The notes: generated from the sequence alone by a model not told the origin. A stretch of 64,000 nucleotides of DNA from Trichosporon coremiiforme (GCA_039545355.1 BCJJ01000014.1:871914-935913); one strand, 5' to 3'. Counted from the stretch's first letter, positions 1-12,906 are shown. Translations and numbers: made by a program.

Positions 1-626
1 GAAGTCGAAGCAGAAGCATCGCTGGCGGCGGAAGAGGCCTCCGAGGAAGGCTCAGCCGAAGCCTCACCAGAAGCCGACGGGGAGGCAGAGGCGCTGACCT
101 CCGCCGAAGCCGAGGCAGTAGCGTCGCTGGTCTCCTCCGGGAGGCTAGAGGCGGTGGCGTTGGCCGAGACTACCGGGACAGCCGACGAGGTGCCGTTGGA
201 CGACGGCTCCGCGGCGGCGGACTCGGGGGCCTCGTGTCCAGTACCATTGATGACAAGAGGGGGCGGGGCGTGCCAGACACCAGAGTCCTTGCCGGTGCCA
301 GCACCAGAAGAAGCGGTGGCGTTGGACGCCTCGGGCGCACTCTGCACAGTCGAAGTCGAGTTGGCAGAAGTCGAAACCTCGGGCACAATCGAGGTGACAG
401 AGGCGGATGCGACGTCGCTGGCCGACGCAGAGGCAGAAACAACCGTGGCCTCGGCGGACGAGACCTCAGCGGCGGCCGAGGAAGGCTCAACGATGGGGCC
501 GCCAGCACGAGGGCGGATGATCTTACCAAAGCGAGGGTGGGTGCGACGGTAGGAGGGCGCTGCCGCTGCCTGAGCGGCGAGCAAAGGAAGCACGACAAGA
601 GACGGACCAGCCGAGGGGAAGCGCAT
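1..626 (-). CDS. Secreted Ser/Ala/Thr-rich protein, 3' part cut off by the window edge
   Basis: The reading frame opens at an ATG read from 626 and stays open to base 1, so about 208 codons are visible and the C-terminus is missing. The N-terminus (MRFPSAGPSLVVLPLLAAQA) is a typical signal peptide: one Arg, a hydrophobic core and an Ala-rich cleavage region. The mature part begins with a short basic stretch and then becomes almost pure Ser, Ala, Thr, Glu and Val, with a few Asn-X-Ser/Thr sites. This composition is typical of heavily O-glycosylated fungal cell-wall or GPI-anchored mannoproteins. No catalytic domain is visible, and whether a GPI signal exists cannot be seen here. No intron is needed in the visible part. 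Function is unknown; the extracellular or wall location is inferred from composition. Confidence 0.7.
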   Translation of the reverse strand, partial: MRFPSAGPSLVVLPLLAAQAAAAPSYRRTHPRFGKIIRPRAGGPIVEPSSAAAEVSSAEATVVSASASASDVASASVTSIVPEVSTSANSTSTVQSAPEASNATASSGAGTGKDSGVWHAPPPLVINGTGHEAPESAAAEPSSNGTSSAVPVVSANATASSLPEETSDATASASAEVSASASPSASGEASAEPSSEASSAASDASAST

Positions 627-3600
627 GATGTCGAGTTTGCTTTGCCGGGGTTGAACAGAGTAAACAAGAGTTGGTGCGAGGGGTGTTGAGTGTTCTCTTG
701 CACAGCAAGTGAACGGCCACCAGGGCTAGAGACTGCTTCAAGCAGATGGAGGATGCGCGAGCTCGACTAGCGAGTGCGATGGGAGACAGAGAGAAGAGGT
801 GGAAACAGCAGACGGGTGGTTGTGGGAGATGGAGAAGAAGGAAAAAGGAAAGAGTCCGGGGGGAAATGGATGTGTTATGTGAGCCATCGCGGCATCCCGG
901 TGCAGGCGCCCTGCAGTCCAACGTCAGCCAGCAATCGTTTCTTACGGCGCAGGGCTTGCTCGCTTCTGCCTGACTGACTCTCTTAGTTCTTTGGGAACAG
1001 CCTGCCAAGCTCCACTGGTCAGCCCCCTGGCCCTGCGCCGTTCATGAGCAGTCCCTGTCGCTCGTGGCCACCCTGTGGTCGAGCAAGCATCTTTGAGCCT
1101 TGGGTGGGGAGCTGGAGCGATGTTGTGGACCAGCCAGTGTGGGCGACAACCCGGGCGGCCACGGCATTCATCAGGCTTACACGCCATTAAGCTTCCCTGG
1201 TATCGGCGGGCCTTGGTGGGGCATGCCCTGCAAGAAATCAGGCGCGACACCCGGGCCTCTCGTGCTGTCGTCCCTGCATTGGCCATGAAAGCGGCATCTG
1301 AGTTTGTGCCCTGGTGCACTCGGACAATAATGCAGCAGCTTGAGCTCCTCGCGCTTCTCGATGCTTCCTCGGCTTCGATGCGCTGACAGCCCTGGTGCCA
1401 GGTAGTCGCCAGGGCGCGAAATGAGCGTCTGCGACCAGCCATCACCCAAGCCCGCCCATCCGGCGGCGCCATTAGGGTACATCTTCATGACCCGTAACGT
1501 CATCCACTCAGTTTGGCGTGAGCTTAGCGCACTGCTGAGGCGATGGTCAGTCAGCCAGCACCCCCTTCTGGCCCCGGCATGCTCTGCAATTCTGCGCCGG
1601 CCCATGCCGGCCATGCGGGTCAAGCGGTCCAGGGGGGAAACAAGCGCATTTTGGTCGAACCAGAGTGGGCTCGGGAGGAACGCGCAGGAACCGCCCAGGA
1701 GCAAAACAGACCACGAGACGTCCAAAAAGAAATCAGCCGCGCATACACTCCTGTACCCCCTGGCGGCCGTCCAATCATGCCATGCCGAGAATGCAACGAT
1801 GCATCCAACCCAACGCGCCGGTTGACCTCGCGACGCCCGCCTGCTGCGCGCCCAGCATTGCATTGGGCAAGGCGTAAAAACGGGCAAACGGGAGGTGCCT
1901 TCATTGGCCACCTGATGAGGGGGACAGGGGCAGCGGAGCCGGCAACCCTGTGTGGGATCGGGGGGACAGGAGCAGCGCGAGTGATTTCTTTTTCTTCGCG
2001 CGACATGCGGTGCGCGCAGAGACATTCATCCTCAGGTAGATGGGCAAGGAGGGCAGCAGCAACGCCTGTAAAACCTGTACGGGAGAGACGTCGTCAACAC
2101 CAAGGAGCCCCAGTACGGCACGACACGAGGCAAGCGTGCGCAGACGTGCGTAACGGTCAGCTGAGACAGTCCCAGTTCCACGGCGCATGAAAGGGTGCGA
2201 ATAAGCATTAAGAACTGGTTCAAACAGGGACACGTACGCTGCTCTAGCATCTCGACGGACTACGGCTGTGTTATGCGTTATTACCTGTCTTGCGCTGGTG
2301 AGACTGGTCGTCCTCGTGGTGAGACCGTCGATGACACTGCCGGATAGCCTGGCGCACGACCGTGCACTGCGGCATGCGGCGGCTCATAGATCATGGATCA
2401 TAGACTGGTAAGTGCGGTGACGCACTCTCGCTCCAACGCTTAATCGTGCTTTTGGGACTGGATAGAGCGCAGCGCATGGGAACAAGCGCACGCTACGAAT
2501 AGATGACTGCATGTCGCACTCGATCTGCTGCCATAGTTTGGCTCTTTCCCTGTGCTAGTGCAGATCCAGCCTGATCCAATTCGTGCAGACGGCATAGCTC
2601 GAGCTGCAGCATGCTTCAGCGAGCTTCGACAGCTCTGGTGCGACGCTTGCGCTTCTTCCTTGTCCTCACTGTGTATTGCTGACCCTTGCCGTTCTTTCAC
2701 GGAAGTTTCTCGGAGCCCATACCCTCCGAGAGTCTCTCTAGTTTCTCTCTCCGAGCCCGCGAATGCTTGCTCGGGGTACGCTGGCGAGGAAGACGCAATG
2801 AAAGGAGTGGCGAGCTGGTATATTGGGTATGCGGCGCCTAGCGCCAGTAATAAATGCCGACCAGCCATCACACCTGAAAAGCCCTGCCTGGCTTGGCCTG
2901 GCTGGCCTGGCTGAGCCCAGGCAGGCTGCCGGTGACCGGCGAATGTCCGGCCCACTCGGCCAGAAGGGCTATGAATTGACAAGGTGCAGAGAAAGAGAAT
3001 TTGCATGCGAGAATGAAGCTTAACATCGGGGCTAAAGGTTAATCGGAGCTCGGGGTGACAGTTGATGAGAGCGCCGCCGTGACCGGTGCGGTCGATCACC
3101 GCAGCTGGTGTTTGTGTTGACCGGGCCGAAGAACGGAATCAGTTGGAAGAGTCTGTCCACCGTGGGAAGATGAGCTTCGAGTGAGGCGGACGGGCACCGG
3201 GCATTCAAACAAGAGAACAATCCCGGAATGCCTAGAAGTGCAGATGACCACTGGAGCTTCGACAAATGGAACGAGGTCAGAGGATCTGCAGGACGTGCAG
3301 CATTAGTTGCGGTTTTCCGGCGTTCGTGGTCCCGCACTGACAACCGACAGAACACACTGACGTCCGACGGCGCACTGACAGCGCCATGTCGTCAAGCCAC
3401 GGATCGACTCTGCGCAGGCACCCGTGACCTGAGGCGTAATCATGTCGTCCGCTTCCTCGAGCAGACGTCCAGACCGCTCACTGCTTTCTCTGCAAACTCA
3501 TGGACGAGCTTTGGCACTGACATCCTTGATGAACACGCTGTGTTCGAGCCCATCGAAACCGGGGAACTGCTGTCTCGCAGCCGCCGCTTACTCCACCGCC

Positions 3601-6600
3601 TGTCGAACTGGATCCAGTATCCGGCCCAGTTCACATCGAAGAACTACATTAGTGTACCGCGCAAGCCGTGCCAACGGCCCTGCATCCAGCCGCCAGACCA
3701 TTTCCAGCCATCTTTGACAGACCGCTGTGCCATGTTCTCGCCCAAAAGCGTCGGAGCTGGCCTGCCGAGCTTGGCCGAAATTTCGTGCGCAGAGCCTCGG
3801 CCCGCTACGCCACGGCACTCTCCCGTCCGCAATAACCCTGGGTTGACTCCCACGATCCTCGTGTGTCGTGTTCCTCAAATTCGGGGTTGTTCACAACTCG
3901 TTTTTAGGTAGAGAGACAGCGCACGTCTTTGCCTTTACGCTGCAGGATGTGCGACTGCTCGTCTGTCGTGTCGTGGTTCTGCCATCGACTCCAAGTGCTC
4001 CGTCACACCCGGCTGAGCCACCGAGAGCATTTGCCGTGACCTCGCAGTTGAACGGGTCAGTCAGTCTCCGTACCGCTCACCACTACTCATTGTTGAAAGC
4101 TCCACTGGACGCTCAGGTTTCGCGTGTGGCCGTCCAGCCCCTTATCCACTCAGACCGTGCCCTCGTGCAATCTATCGGACTTACACGCCGCACTGGTCGT
4201 GATAAGGCGACTGCGAGTACAGGTGATGCTCCACCTCCACAGAGCTGCGGGGGATAGAATCATCCGCTGCACTTGCAGGTCAGGGCCATCGTGCCAGTGA
4301 TGCGCATTCACCTACGTCTTACCCAGAGCCCCCGTTGCATGTTACCCAGGCGGCGTTGAGTTTCAGATTTGGTTGTGCATAGTCTCTCAAAGGGCGGCCA
4401 ACGGCACGCAGATGAACGCGAGCGTGCAACGGGTTTGACGGTGGTTCGAGCGTGTCATCCGTTCCGTGCGTAAGCCGGCGTTAAGCGCTCGCGGAGGGAT
4501 GGAATTGCCGGCGCCGTACAGGACGCGGTGTGGACTGATCTTCCTTCGGCGTGACTACCCGCGAGCTGAAACACACTTGTAAGGCAATCTGTGAGCTGTT
4601 AGAGTAGAGGTCATGGTGCTTTCCTCCGTCGGCATGCTCTATCGGTCTTTCGGGCCGCGGTGGCCTACGCGGCAGCTCTCGCGGACCACTCGATGAGAGT
4701 GCTTGACTTCGGACGCACCTCATCGCCCATCTTTTGGAGAACAGTCAGTAAAGTGTCTTGCAAGCCACCAGAGCACGATCGTTAGTTCCTTCTTCCGTAA
4801 CAGCATGGTCTGCCAGTCTCAGGCCTGGTTCTCGCACCACCTCTATGGTTCGGGGAGGGCATCAGCTGGGCCCGTTCGCATCGCCCTTCTCGAGATTATC
4901 TTCTCCAGAGGGAAGATGGTAGCAGGCGGTCTGGTTCACTAACGGTTCGGCTGAGCAGCATTTGATGTCATTGGCCGTGACGTCTTTACGATGGTTGCTG
5001 ATTGTCCGGTGGTTGTTGGAGAGGACGACTGGACTGATGATAGCCATATCGCGGTTGACCATCAGGACTCACTGTGGGTATCACATAGTGCTCCTTTATT
5101 CTCTTCCTCTATGGCGCTGACTTCTCTTTGAGACTTGAACTCTCTGACCGGGGTCGGCACTACTGCGAAGTATCAGTTAGTGTTGCTGAGTTGGCGGTCC
5201 ACGGATGAGCCACGTAGATCTTTGCGGTGAGCGTCTCACATTCTCGATGACTGTAAGAGGGCGAGGAAAGGGTGGATGGGGCCACCGAGACATGCACTCC
5301 TCTCTGGCGAGCATTCCAGCAGATACCTAGGAGCCTCTGGGAACAGTGTGCGATGTAAATGTTGCAGAAGTTGCTATCTGTTACGCGGAAATCACTGCCC
5401 CGAACAATGTCACGAAGTTGATGCCAAGCCAGAATTCGCTACTTCCAGTCGCTTCGAGCTCGATAACCGAAGGCACGATGCGGATCACGAACAGGACAAT
5501 GAATCAAAGAGCCTCGCGGACCGGTCGCGATTGCGCGTCGGGTCAATGGGCCAAGAATCATGGGAAATTGTCAGAAACTATCGTTAGTATCGCGCGGGAA
5601 CGCGATGGTCCGACGAGATCGACCGCGTCGCTCGCGTCGCTGGCAGTCAACTGACCACCCCCGCATCCTCCGCGGGTGGGACGTTTGTCGCAAGCCCTTT
5701 CGGAACTTGGAAGATGTTCATCTGTGAAAGTCAGTTGCACTAGGTCCCACCAGAATGGGAACGCGCTGGGAAAATGTTAGGAAACGAGCCTCAATAAGCA
5801 GGCGCGGCCCCGCTGATCGCCTGGCTTCCTCGCATCCTCTTGGGCCCTCGCGGGGTATCCAGAGACCTGGTCCGCCATGAACACACTTCGTGGGGTCTAG
5901 TTGGTGCTCCGGGGGGACCTGGAGGGAAGGCACCACGTGCCACCTGGGCTCCACCCGGAGCTTGGCCGGAATCGCGAAAGGAGGGGCCCTCGCGGCCCCC
6001 TCGCAACCTCGCCTGCAGCAGCGTAATTAGCGAACAGTTCTCCTGCAGGGCAGCACGCAGTTTAAACTTTCGGAACCGTCGGGTTGAGTCAGGTTGATGT
6101 CAACGTGTACGGTCGTCGAGGAATCTCGAACGAACTCTTGTTCGCTGCCACTTGTGGGGATCGTGGGGTGAGAGCTTGGGCATTGAGGCACCCCGCCGAT
6201 ACACACCACTTAGCGTCTCTCAAGCGCCGCGGTGTGCTCCATACGCTGCCCTACGTTTCATTGCATATGTATACCTTCGACAGCGTTCGCATCAGACCCG
6301 ATCAGCCCTCTTGCGAGCGACGATGGAGCGCAGAAGCGAGGAACATGGAATGCAAAGAAGTCTTGGGTCGTTCTGGTGGGGCCGGTGTGCATCCCAGGAC
6401 TCGCCAACCCCGCCAACCCAGGGGCACCGATACCGGAAACTCTGTCGGTAGTTGGTAAGCAAGGGGTAGCTTTGCCCTGTTCAGCAGTGCTCTGAATACA
6501 TTTGACGCGCTTATGGAATGGCCGAACAGTGCCAGAAAAAGCGTCAGCCAAGCCCAAGCAGCTCAAAGCAGCTACGGCGAGGGCAGCCTCAGGATATCCG

Positions 6601-8400
6601 GACGCGGCGACGGCACTTCCGACGGTCCCCCACGCTGTGTGTGGCGGCGGCCTTCTACTGACCACTCGGAGCTGCTGCTGCTGCTTGCCCGGTTTGTCGG
6701 TAGGTTTCTGCTCGCCCTAGCGCCGGCGAGGGGGCCGAGGCCGACATGGGGCCCTCCGGTAGGTCGCAGCGGGTCAATCTGCGGCCCGGCAGGCCCCAGT
6801 TCGTCGGGCGGGGAATGCTCGCAGGATCTGGGGCAAACTGCTTCGCGCCCTCATGACTCGGGTTTCCGCTGAGTGCACGACGAGACCCAAACTACCGTCG
6901 TCTACTCCGCATGCATGCACAGTTGTGCCTGTGAGTTCATTGCGAAAGTGCGGAACGCCGTCGATCGCTCGGATCTTGTTGTGCCTCGTCATGTCCAGCT
7001 GATGATGTCAGGCTGGGGGATCTGCCGCTGAACTCTGGTTTGTAGCGCCACCGGTCGTCACCGACGGTACGGCACGTCGCTTGGTGCCGCGGAAAGGAAC
7101 GAGGAGGAACCCGCTAACGGCGCGTAGACGTGCCGGGCTGCATTCAACTGCGGATTGATGCTCGACGATTCGACGGCTCCACAGTGCACCCGTGCGGAGA
7201 TCTGAATGAACCCCAGACACGCCAGCGTACCAGACGGAGCAGACACCGTCCGCGTACGGGTGCATCGCTTGCGATATCGGTCCCAGGTCACGCGAGTCAG
7301 GAGCACTCGGTAGTTCTTCCGGTCTGCCGTGGTCTGCGTAACCGCTGTCCCCACCCTGTCTTGCATGATTGGCTGCAGCCACACATTCGTGCGGCGACCT
7401 CGTAGTCTCGGTTCATTCTCGGTGGTCACCTGTTCCCAAAAGATCGTCCGTGGCACTGCGCTGGCTGTGCTAGGAAATCAGCTGGGAAAATCGGCTGATG
7501 TTAGAGCTGCGATACGAGCTGCGATGCTGCTGCGATGGGTCCCCAGATGCCCCAGAGCGCACTAGTCCGGATCTAAGCTTCGAGATTGTGGATAGCTTTC
7601 CATGTGCTGATTCCGATGCACGACAGGTGTCCAGACTCCTGCAGAGGCAAGCGAGCGTAGCGAGTAGCAAGAGCGGAAAGGAGCACAGGAAAGCGAGGAA
7701 AGCATTGTGCTGGCCGGAGATGGCCGCTCGAAAAATTGTGGAAAAGGACGGTAAAAGTGGGCCGGGCCTGAATCACATCAGCAACCCTGTCTATTTTTGG
7801 AGCCACCTGCACGTTCCATCGCTCGGCACCGTTGCGTGCTCCCTGACATTTTGTGAACCAGCCAGTGACATGCGCTGGCCGACCAGGACAACCTGGACAG
7901 CCAGGACGGGATGCGGCGAGTGCCCCCCCGTTATCTGCTTGATTCCTGTCCAAACCGAGTAATCTTGGGGTCTCCAGGGCATTGCCGCAGGGAGGCAGCA
8001 GGGGCGGATAAGGGAAGGTGCGGCGCTGATGCTTAATCTCACCGCGGATTGGCGGCGTTGCGGCGGCGACTCAAGGTACGGCAGTGGAGCATGTGGTGGA
8101 GCATGTGGGTCATCTGGGGCTCGCCCTCGCATCCCCTCCCAGACGCGCGATAACGGGACATCATTCGGCGACCTCAACCGGCGACCACCGGGGTCAGGCT
8201 AGCTTTACCTTACAGAGCCTTGACTCATCCTGGGTCATCCTTAGGACCTGGGTCATCCTGGGTCATCCTGGGACCGGCGGACCAGCTGGGAAAACCGCTA
8301 GCGGAGAGGGCGGCGAAGGCACCGACCCCGCGGGCTCGCGGCTTTCGGGCAGGAAACTGTCGTGTGCATTGCAGCGCGAGCGCGAGCGCAAACCGACCCC
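627..8400. other. 7.8 kb stretch without a supportable gene
   Basis: The long open frames here (up to 282 codons, for example 1177-2025 minus, 1543-2190 plus, 2440-3099 minus and 3228-3911 plus) overlap each other antisense. They have low-complexity, Arg/Pro/Cys-rich translations, lack recognisable domains, and do not join through the GTGAG...CTGAC...AG introns used by every real gene nearby. I found no tRNA-like fold and no transposase or reverse-transcriptase motif. GC-rich palindromic patches occur near 5,800-6,000 and 6,720-6,830. It may hold long non-coding RNA, decayed sequence or regulatory DNA; I cannot tell which. Confidence 0.55.
8221..8273. repeat. Short direct repeats of TCATCCTGGG upstream of the permease
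   Basis: Four copies of a TCATCC core, most of them followed by TGGG, lie in about 50 bp (8225-8270), roughly 250-300 bp before the permease ATG. Repeated decamers in a promoter are candidate transcription-factor sites, but no known factor is assigned from the sequence. Confidence 0.5.
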
Positions 8401-8415
8401 CAAACGCACCCCACC

Positions 8416-8421
8416 TATATA
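8416..8421 (+). promoter_or_regulatory. TATA box of the permease gene
   Basis: A clean TATATA lies about 105 bp before the ATG at 8525, in otherwise GC-rich DNA. Position and spacing fit a TATA element with a 5' UTR of roughly 60-80 nt. The transcription start itself was not observed. Confidence 0.5.
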
Positions 8422-8524
8422 GTTAAAAAAGGATAGATGCCCCGGCTCGAACTTTTCCCATAGCCAGCCAGCTTAGTCGCGATCAGCAAAGAGATCGACA
8501 ACAACTGGTACCCCGCAACCGAAA

Positions 8525-10646
8525 ATGGCGTCCGATCTCGTTTCGCAGGGCAACCTGATGGGGCCTGACTCTGTCGACCCCCGCCTCAAGCACACTGAAG
8601 CTGAGGAGGAGCGCATCGTCAACCCCGAGCTTTTCGATGGTAAGTAGTGTCTATCTGGCGGAGCCGGATGACTGCCGGAGCCGTGATAGCGAAAGCGAAC
8701 AAGAGGGCAACGGCTAATCCCCCAGCCTCGATCAATGAGCGCCCCGTTGAGGTGTATCTGTACTACGCCAAGATTGAGCGTGAGCACGAGGACCATGACC
8801 CGCGTCCCATCCCCGACTCGCCTTGGAGCGTCGTCTTCAAGCGCATCACGGGCCGCAGCAGCAAGATCGTGACCCCCAACCACCCCAGCCAGAGGCTGGC
8901 CAACTACCACCACGACAGCGACGCCGGATCCGACACGATGGTTGCTCCCACGCCCCTCGACGCCGAGAAGCAGTTCAAGCGCGAGAAGATGGGTGCCGCG
9001 ACGACCGTTGGCGCCCCCGCCACCGAGGGCGGCAGCCCCTACCCCGGTGTCTCTGAGACGGCCTACCGCCTGATGCGTGTTGCGTCCTGGCAGATCGTCT
9101 TCTACCTGATCACGACCGACATTCTCGGTTTCTCGTCTGCGCCCTACGCCTTCCAGCAGCTCGGCTACGGCCCCGGTGTCCTCGTCTACACGTTCTTCTT
9201 CCTGCTCGCTTTCGCCGGTGGCCAGATCCTCTGGCGCCTCTACATGCACCTCGACTCGGAGAAGTACCCCGTTACGTGCTACGCCGACCTCGGTGAGCGC
9301 ACGTACGGCAAGGCTGTCCGTCACATCTTCAACATTCTCCAGTCGCTGCAGCTCATCTTCAACGTCGCCATTCTCATTATCGGATGCGGCACCAAGCTCG
9401 ACACGATCATCAAGTACAAGTTCTGCTACATTGCGCTCTGTGTCTTCTGGGCGTTGCTCGGTATGATCGCGGGCCAGATCAAGAGCTTCCGCTCCTTCGC
9501 CTGGTTCACCAACATCAACGTCTTCCTCAACATCGTCATGATGATCATCATGATGGTCGGCTCTGCCATGTGAGTAGTCGAAAACGCCTGCGTGTGCCAC
9601 GATTAACACCTCGCCATCGGTCGTTGCCCAATGGGACACGGTTGGGCGGTTGGTGGCGTGTGGCGTGATTGTGGCATTCGGTGGTGCAAGTTTCCGAGGA
9701 CTTTCTCGCTGACGACGTAGCTACGACCCCATCCCTTCGCAGTCGGGCCACACCGAGCTCGGCCCCATTCACCTCTCCGGATGGGTCCCCAACTACACCG
9801 CCGGCTGGTATATGCAGGTTCAGGGTGTGCAGCAGGTTGTCTTCGCCTACGGTGGTGCCATGATCTTCACCGAGTTCATGGCTGAGATGCGCCGCCCCCG
9901 TGACTTCTGGAAGTCGGCCTTCTGCGGCCAGTTCTTCTGTTGGTTCATGTACATGTGAGTAATCCGACCCTCAACGACGATCAGTGCTGACGACCAGGTT
10001 CTTCGGTCTCTTCGTCTACTCGTACCAGGGCGAGTACACTGCCATCCTCCCCTCGCTCAACTTCGACAACTACCCGATGCAGCTTGCGTGCAACATCATC
10101 GGCCTGATCTCGACTGCCGTCGCCACCGTCCTGTACGCCAACGTCGGTGTCAAGGTGATCTACCACAACGTGTTCCGCACGTACTTCAAGGCTCCCGAGC
10201 TCCACACCCGCAAGGGTACTTTCATCTGGACCTTCCTCGTCATTGGCTACTGGGCCGTGGCCTGGGTTCTCGGCTCTGCCGTGCCCAACATTGCCTCGCT
10301 CTCGACTCTCATCGGTGCCGCCTGTATCCTGCAGTTCACGTACACGTTCCCGCCCATCCTCTTGCTCGGCCACTGGATGCAGACCGACGCCTGCAAGGGC
10401 GACGAGCCGTGGCAGCCTGGAGTGCCCGAGTACTCGAACCGCGTCGACTCGTGGCGCGACCTCTCGCGCTGGAAGCGCGGATTCAGGAAGTACTGGTACG
10501 TCAAGATCTTCCTGCTCCTCATCTTCCTTGCGTCGCTCTCGCTCTGTGGCCTCGGATGCTACGCCGGTATCGAGTCGGCCATCGACGCGTACAAGAAGAA
10601 GAACACCACTGCCTTCTCGTGCCGCGCCCCTGGCCAGCCTAAGTAG
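8525..10646 (+). CDS. Amino acid permease, AAAP (Aa_trans) family
   Basis: Four exons (8525-8639, 8726-9569, 9721-9954, 9998-10646) join in phase to a 613-aa protein. About 170 hydrophilic residues precede a membrane domain of roughly 10-11 hydrophobic segments, starting near a conserved block with TTDILGFSSAPYAFQQLGYG. That block and the later glycine/aromatic-rich helices match fungal neutral amino-acid permeases of the amino acid/auxin permease family (Neurospora MTR-like). The likely role is proton-coupled uptake of amino acids at the plasma membrane; the exact substrate cannot be read from sequence. All three acceptors have CTGAC or CTAAT within about 10 nt of the AG. The start was chosen as the first ATG after the TATA box, and exon 1 is short (38 codons plus 1 nt). 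The 3' end converges on GWT1. Confidence 0.88.
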
Positions 10647-11002
10647 ATATAATATAGTCATATACAGTCTTGTAGTGTTATCTGCAGATGTTAGGGTAAT
10701 CTCGCTTCTACTCGTTCTTGTGCAGCATGCTGTCTTCGTTGCAGGTAGTCACCGGCGAAGCCGTGCACTGCAAAACTGAAAGCGAGGTGTCTCGGCGGCT
10801 CAGGGTGGTGGCTTGGAGGCGAACTTTCAGGACATCAGGAGATCTTTATCTGCGGATGTCTTTCCGTCATCGCGCGTGGGGCATTGGCGCCGTTCGCGCT
10901 CCTCTTACCATACGGAGATTATACAAAAATCGGATAAGCCGAGCGTCTGCGGTGCGGAGCGAGCCGCTGCGTTCGCCCTAGTACAGTGCCATGCATGCTA
11001 CC
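10647..11002. other. Convergent 3' intergenic region
   Basis: This 356-bp gap lies between the stop codons of the permease and GWT1. An AT-rich patch right after the permease stop (10647-10672) is a plausible 3'-end formation signal. Nothing else is recognised. Confidence 0.5.
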
Positions 11003-12741
11003 CTAAATCTTGATTCTATATCTTCTAATGGCCCACGCGATGGCGCAGATGCCAGCCGAGTACGCGGCGAGTACTGTCAGCGCTGTGGCGTGGCTCGCGT
11101 ACATCGTCTGCATGCTGACGTTGATAAGCCCCGTCATGAGGTTTGCGAGGAGGAACACGGCGAGGCCGTTCCGGTTCACCGCCTCGAGGAGGGGCGGGCA
11201 CGCATCGCTGCTGCCATTGGGGAACAGCACGAGCTCAAGCGCAAGAAAGCCGGCGAGGTAGCTCGTGTTGTATGCCGTCGTCCAAAGCACGTACGGCAGG
11301 TTGGCGAAGCGGCGGCTGACTTGCACGCCGAGGAAGCCGAGACCCCAGATCGCGATCCATGACGCAGCCGCATATCCGAGCAGCTCGAGCATGAGCTCTG
11401 TTTTGCGCTTGGCGAGCTTCTCGGATGCTTCCTCGGGCGAGTCAGCCTTGGTGTTGCCCAGCCGGAGAACGTGTTCTCCAATCGAGAGACCGATGAGGAA
11501 GATCGCGATGTAGCCCGGCAGACTGGCGAGACCCTCCTTGTTCTCGCCCAAGAGGCCAGGTCGCGCATCGGAGAGAAGGAAGGACTGCAGCGACGTCTGC
11601 GACAGCACAAGCTGGTACAATCCCGCGAGCACTAAGCCGACAGTCGTCCACTTGACGTTCAACCGGCGGAGCGGACGCAGGAAAGCCGAGAACGCAGGTA
11701 CGAGGCCGAGTGTGAAGAAGAAGTTCCAGTGCACGCCGTACTCTGTAACATGTTCCTGCAAGTCAGCTCTGCGAAGAACGCATTCAAGCTGCAACGTGTT
11801 GACTCACAGGATACTCCGCCCCCTTGACCATCATGAGGCGCACAAGTCCGAGTGCGAGCACGGGCATGGCGGCACGGAGGCTCTTGAGCGCCGCCCTTGC
11901 GCCGGAGGCACGGTTGAATGCGCGCGAGCTGACAATGCCGAGGGAGAAGACGAAACTGCCGACGCCCACGTCCATGAGCGACGTGCCGAAGCTCTCACAC
12001 TTGCCCAGAATACGGGGGAAGATGGGGAAGTCGACCGCCAGGATGCACAGCACAGTCATGACCATCATGTGCGCGCGGTAGACAGAGAGGAAAGGGATGT
12101 GCCCGCTCGGCTTCGGGGCCGGTGCCACCTCCTGCCGCCGCTTGTTGCGGGGAACAGGCTCCTTGATCGTCGGCGGGTACGACCAGTCGGTCGGCGAGTC
12201 GGGCATGTCGACGCTGAAACTGCCGTCCGGGGAAGGGCTTGTGCGCCTCCGCGAGATGGGCGAGGATAAAGAAGACGTCCGCGAGACGGGTGTCGGCAGC
12301 GGCTTCTCCTCAGCAAGTACGAGCGAAGGCGGCTTGGCGCGATGAGAGACGACGGGCTTGCCGCTCGGTCCGTCCTCGTCGCTGTCGCTTTCGTCCAGCC
12401 AGCGCCCCTTCGGCTTCTCCCTCACGATGCCGCGGCGCCGGCCCAGCGCACCGGCAAGCACACCCACGCCAGCGAGGAACACGTTCAGCGCGAGCGCGGT
12501 GCCCATTGTCGAGAACAAGGTCACAGCCAAGAGGAGGGGGAGCACCATCGTCGCCCAGTCGAACAGCGGCGAGCGCGTGCGCCGGCTCACGGTGGCGTAG
12601 AGGACATACGACGTCTGGGGTCAGCTAGAGTGGGTGACCTCAGCTTACGAGAGAGACGAGGCTGATCGCGTTGATGAGGTGCACGCTCGAGCCGGGGTTG
12701 TCGGCGTGGAATGCCTCCTTCTCCGTCTTGTAGTCCCCCAT
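11003..12741 (-). CDS. GWT1: GPI-anchored wall transfer protein Gwt1 (inositol acyltransferase)
   Basis: Three exons (12741-12649, 12614-11808, 11755-11003) give a 550-aa polytopic ER membrane protein. Gwt1/PIG-W transfers a fatty acyl chain to the inositol of glucosaminyl-PI during GPI-anchor synthesis. The N-terminus DYKTEKEAF, the block AVDFPIFPRILGKCESFGTS followed by LMDVGVGSFVFS, and the segment EHVTEYGVHWNFFFTLG are hallmarks of the family. About a dozen hydrophobic helices are visible. A disordered cytosolic loop of roughly 100 residues, rich in Ser, Pro and charged residues, sits between the early helices and is longer than I expect for the family. Upstream in-frame codons exist, but MGDYKT aligns with family starts. 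Both introns end with GCTGAC a few bases before AG. The gene is divergent from TEX1 across a 165-bp promoter. Confidence 0.93.
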
Positions 12742-12906
12742 GGTTCTCTCGTCGATGAGTTGCGAACGTGCGGATGTCGATCGCTGATCGCTGAGGTGGA
12801 GGTCGTCGTTGGACGCGTTCCGGGTCGCCTGGGTTCCTAGCCGGTTTCCCACGGTGGTCTCGATCTCCGGACCTGACCTCAGCCTCACTTCTCACTCGCG
12901 ACAACA
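12742..12906. promoter_or_regulatory. Shared divergent promoter, GWT1 and TEX1
   Basis: Only 165 bp separate the two start codons, so both promoters and 5' UTRs must fit or overlap here. No TATA box is seen. Confidence 0.45.

Noticed and set aside
1177..2190. Overlapping 282-codon (minus) and 215-codon (plus) open frames
   Set aside because: They overlap antisense, show no domain or signal, and neither has introns of the local type; both are likely chance frames.
3228..3911. 227-codon plus-strand frame in the gene desert
   Set aside because: Composition is random and no family motif or neighbouring exon was found; insufficient to call a gene.
5790..6010. GC-rich region with collagen-like Gly/Pro translation
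   Set aside because: The frame is short, lacks partner exons, and the composition follows from GC-rich palindromic DNA rather than coding constraint.
8473..9639. 388-codon minus-strand open frame
   Set aside because: Antisense to exons 1-2 of the amino-acid permease; Glu/Asp/Val/Gly-rich composition is typical of a shadow frame.
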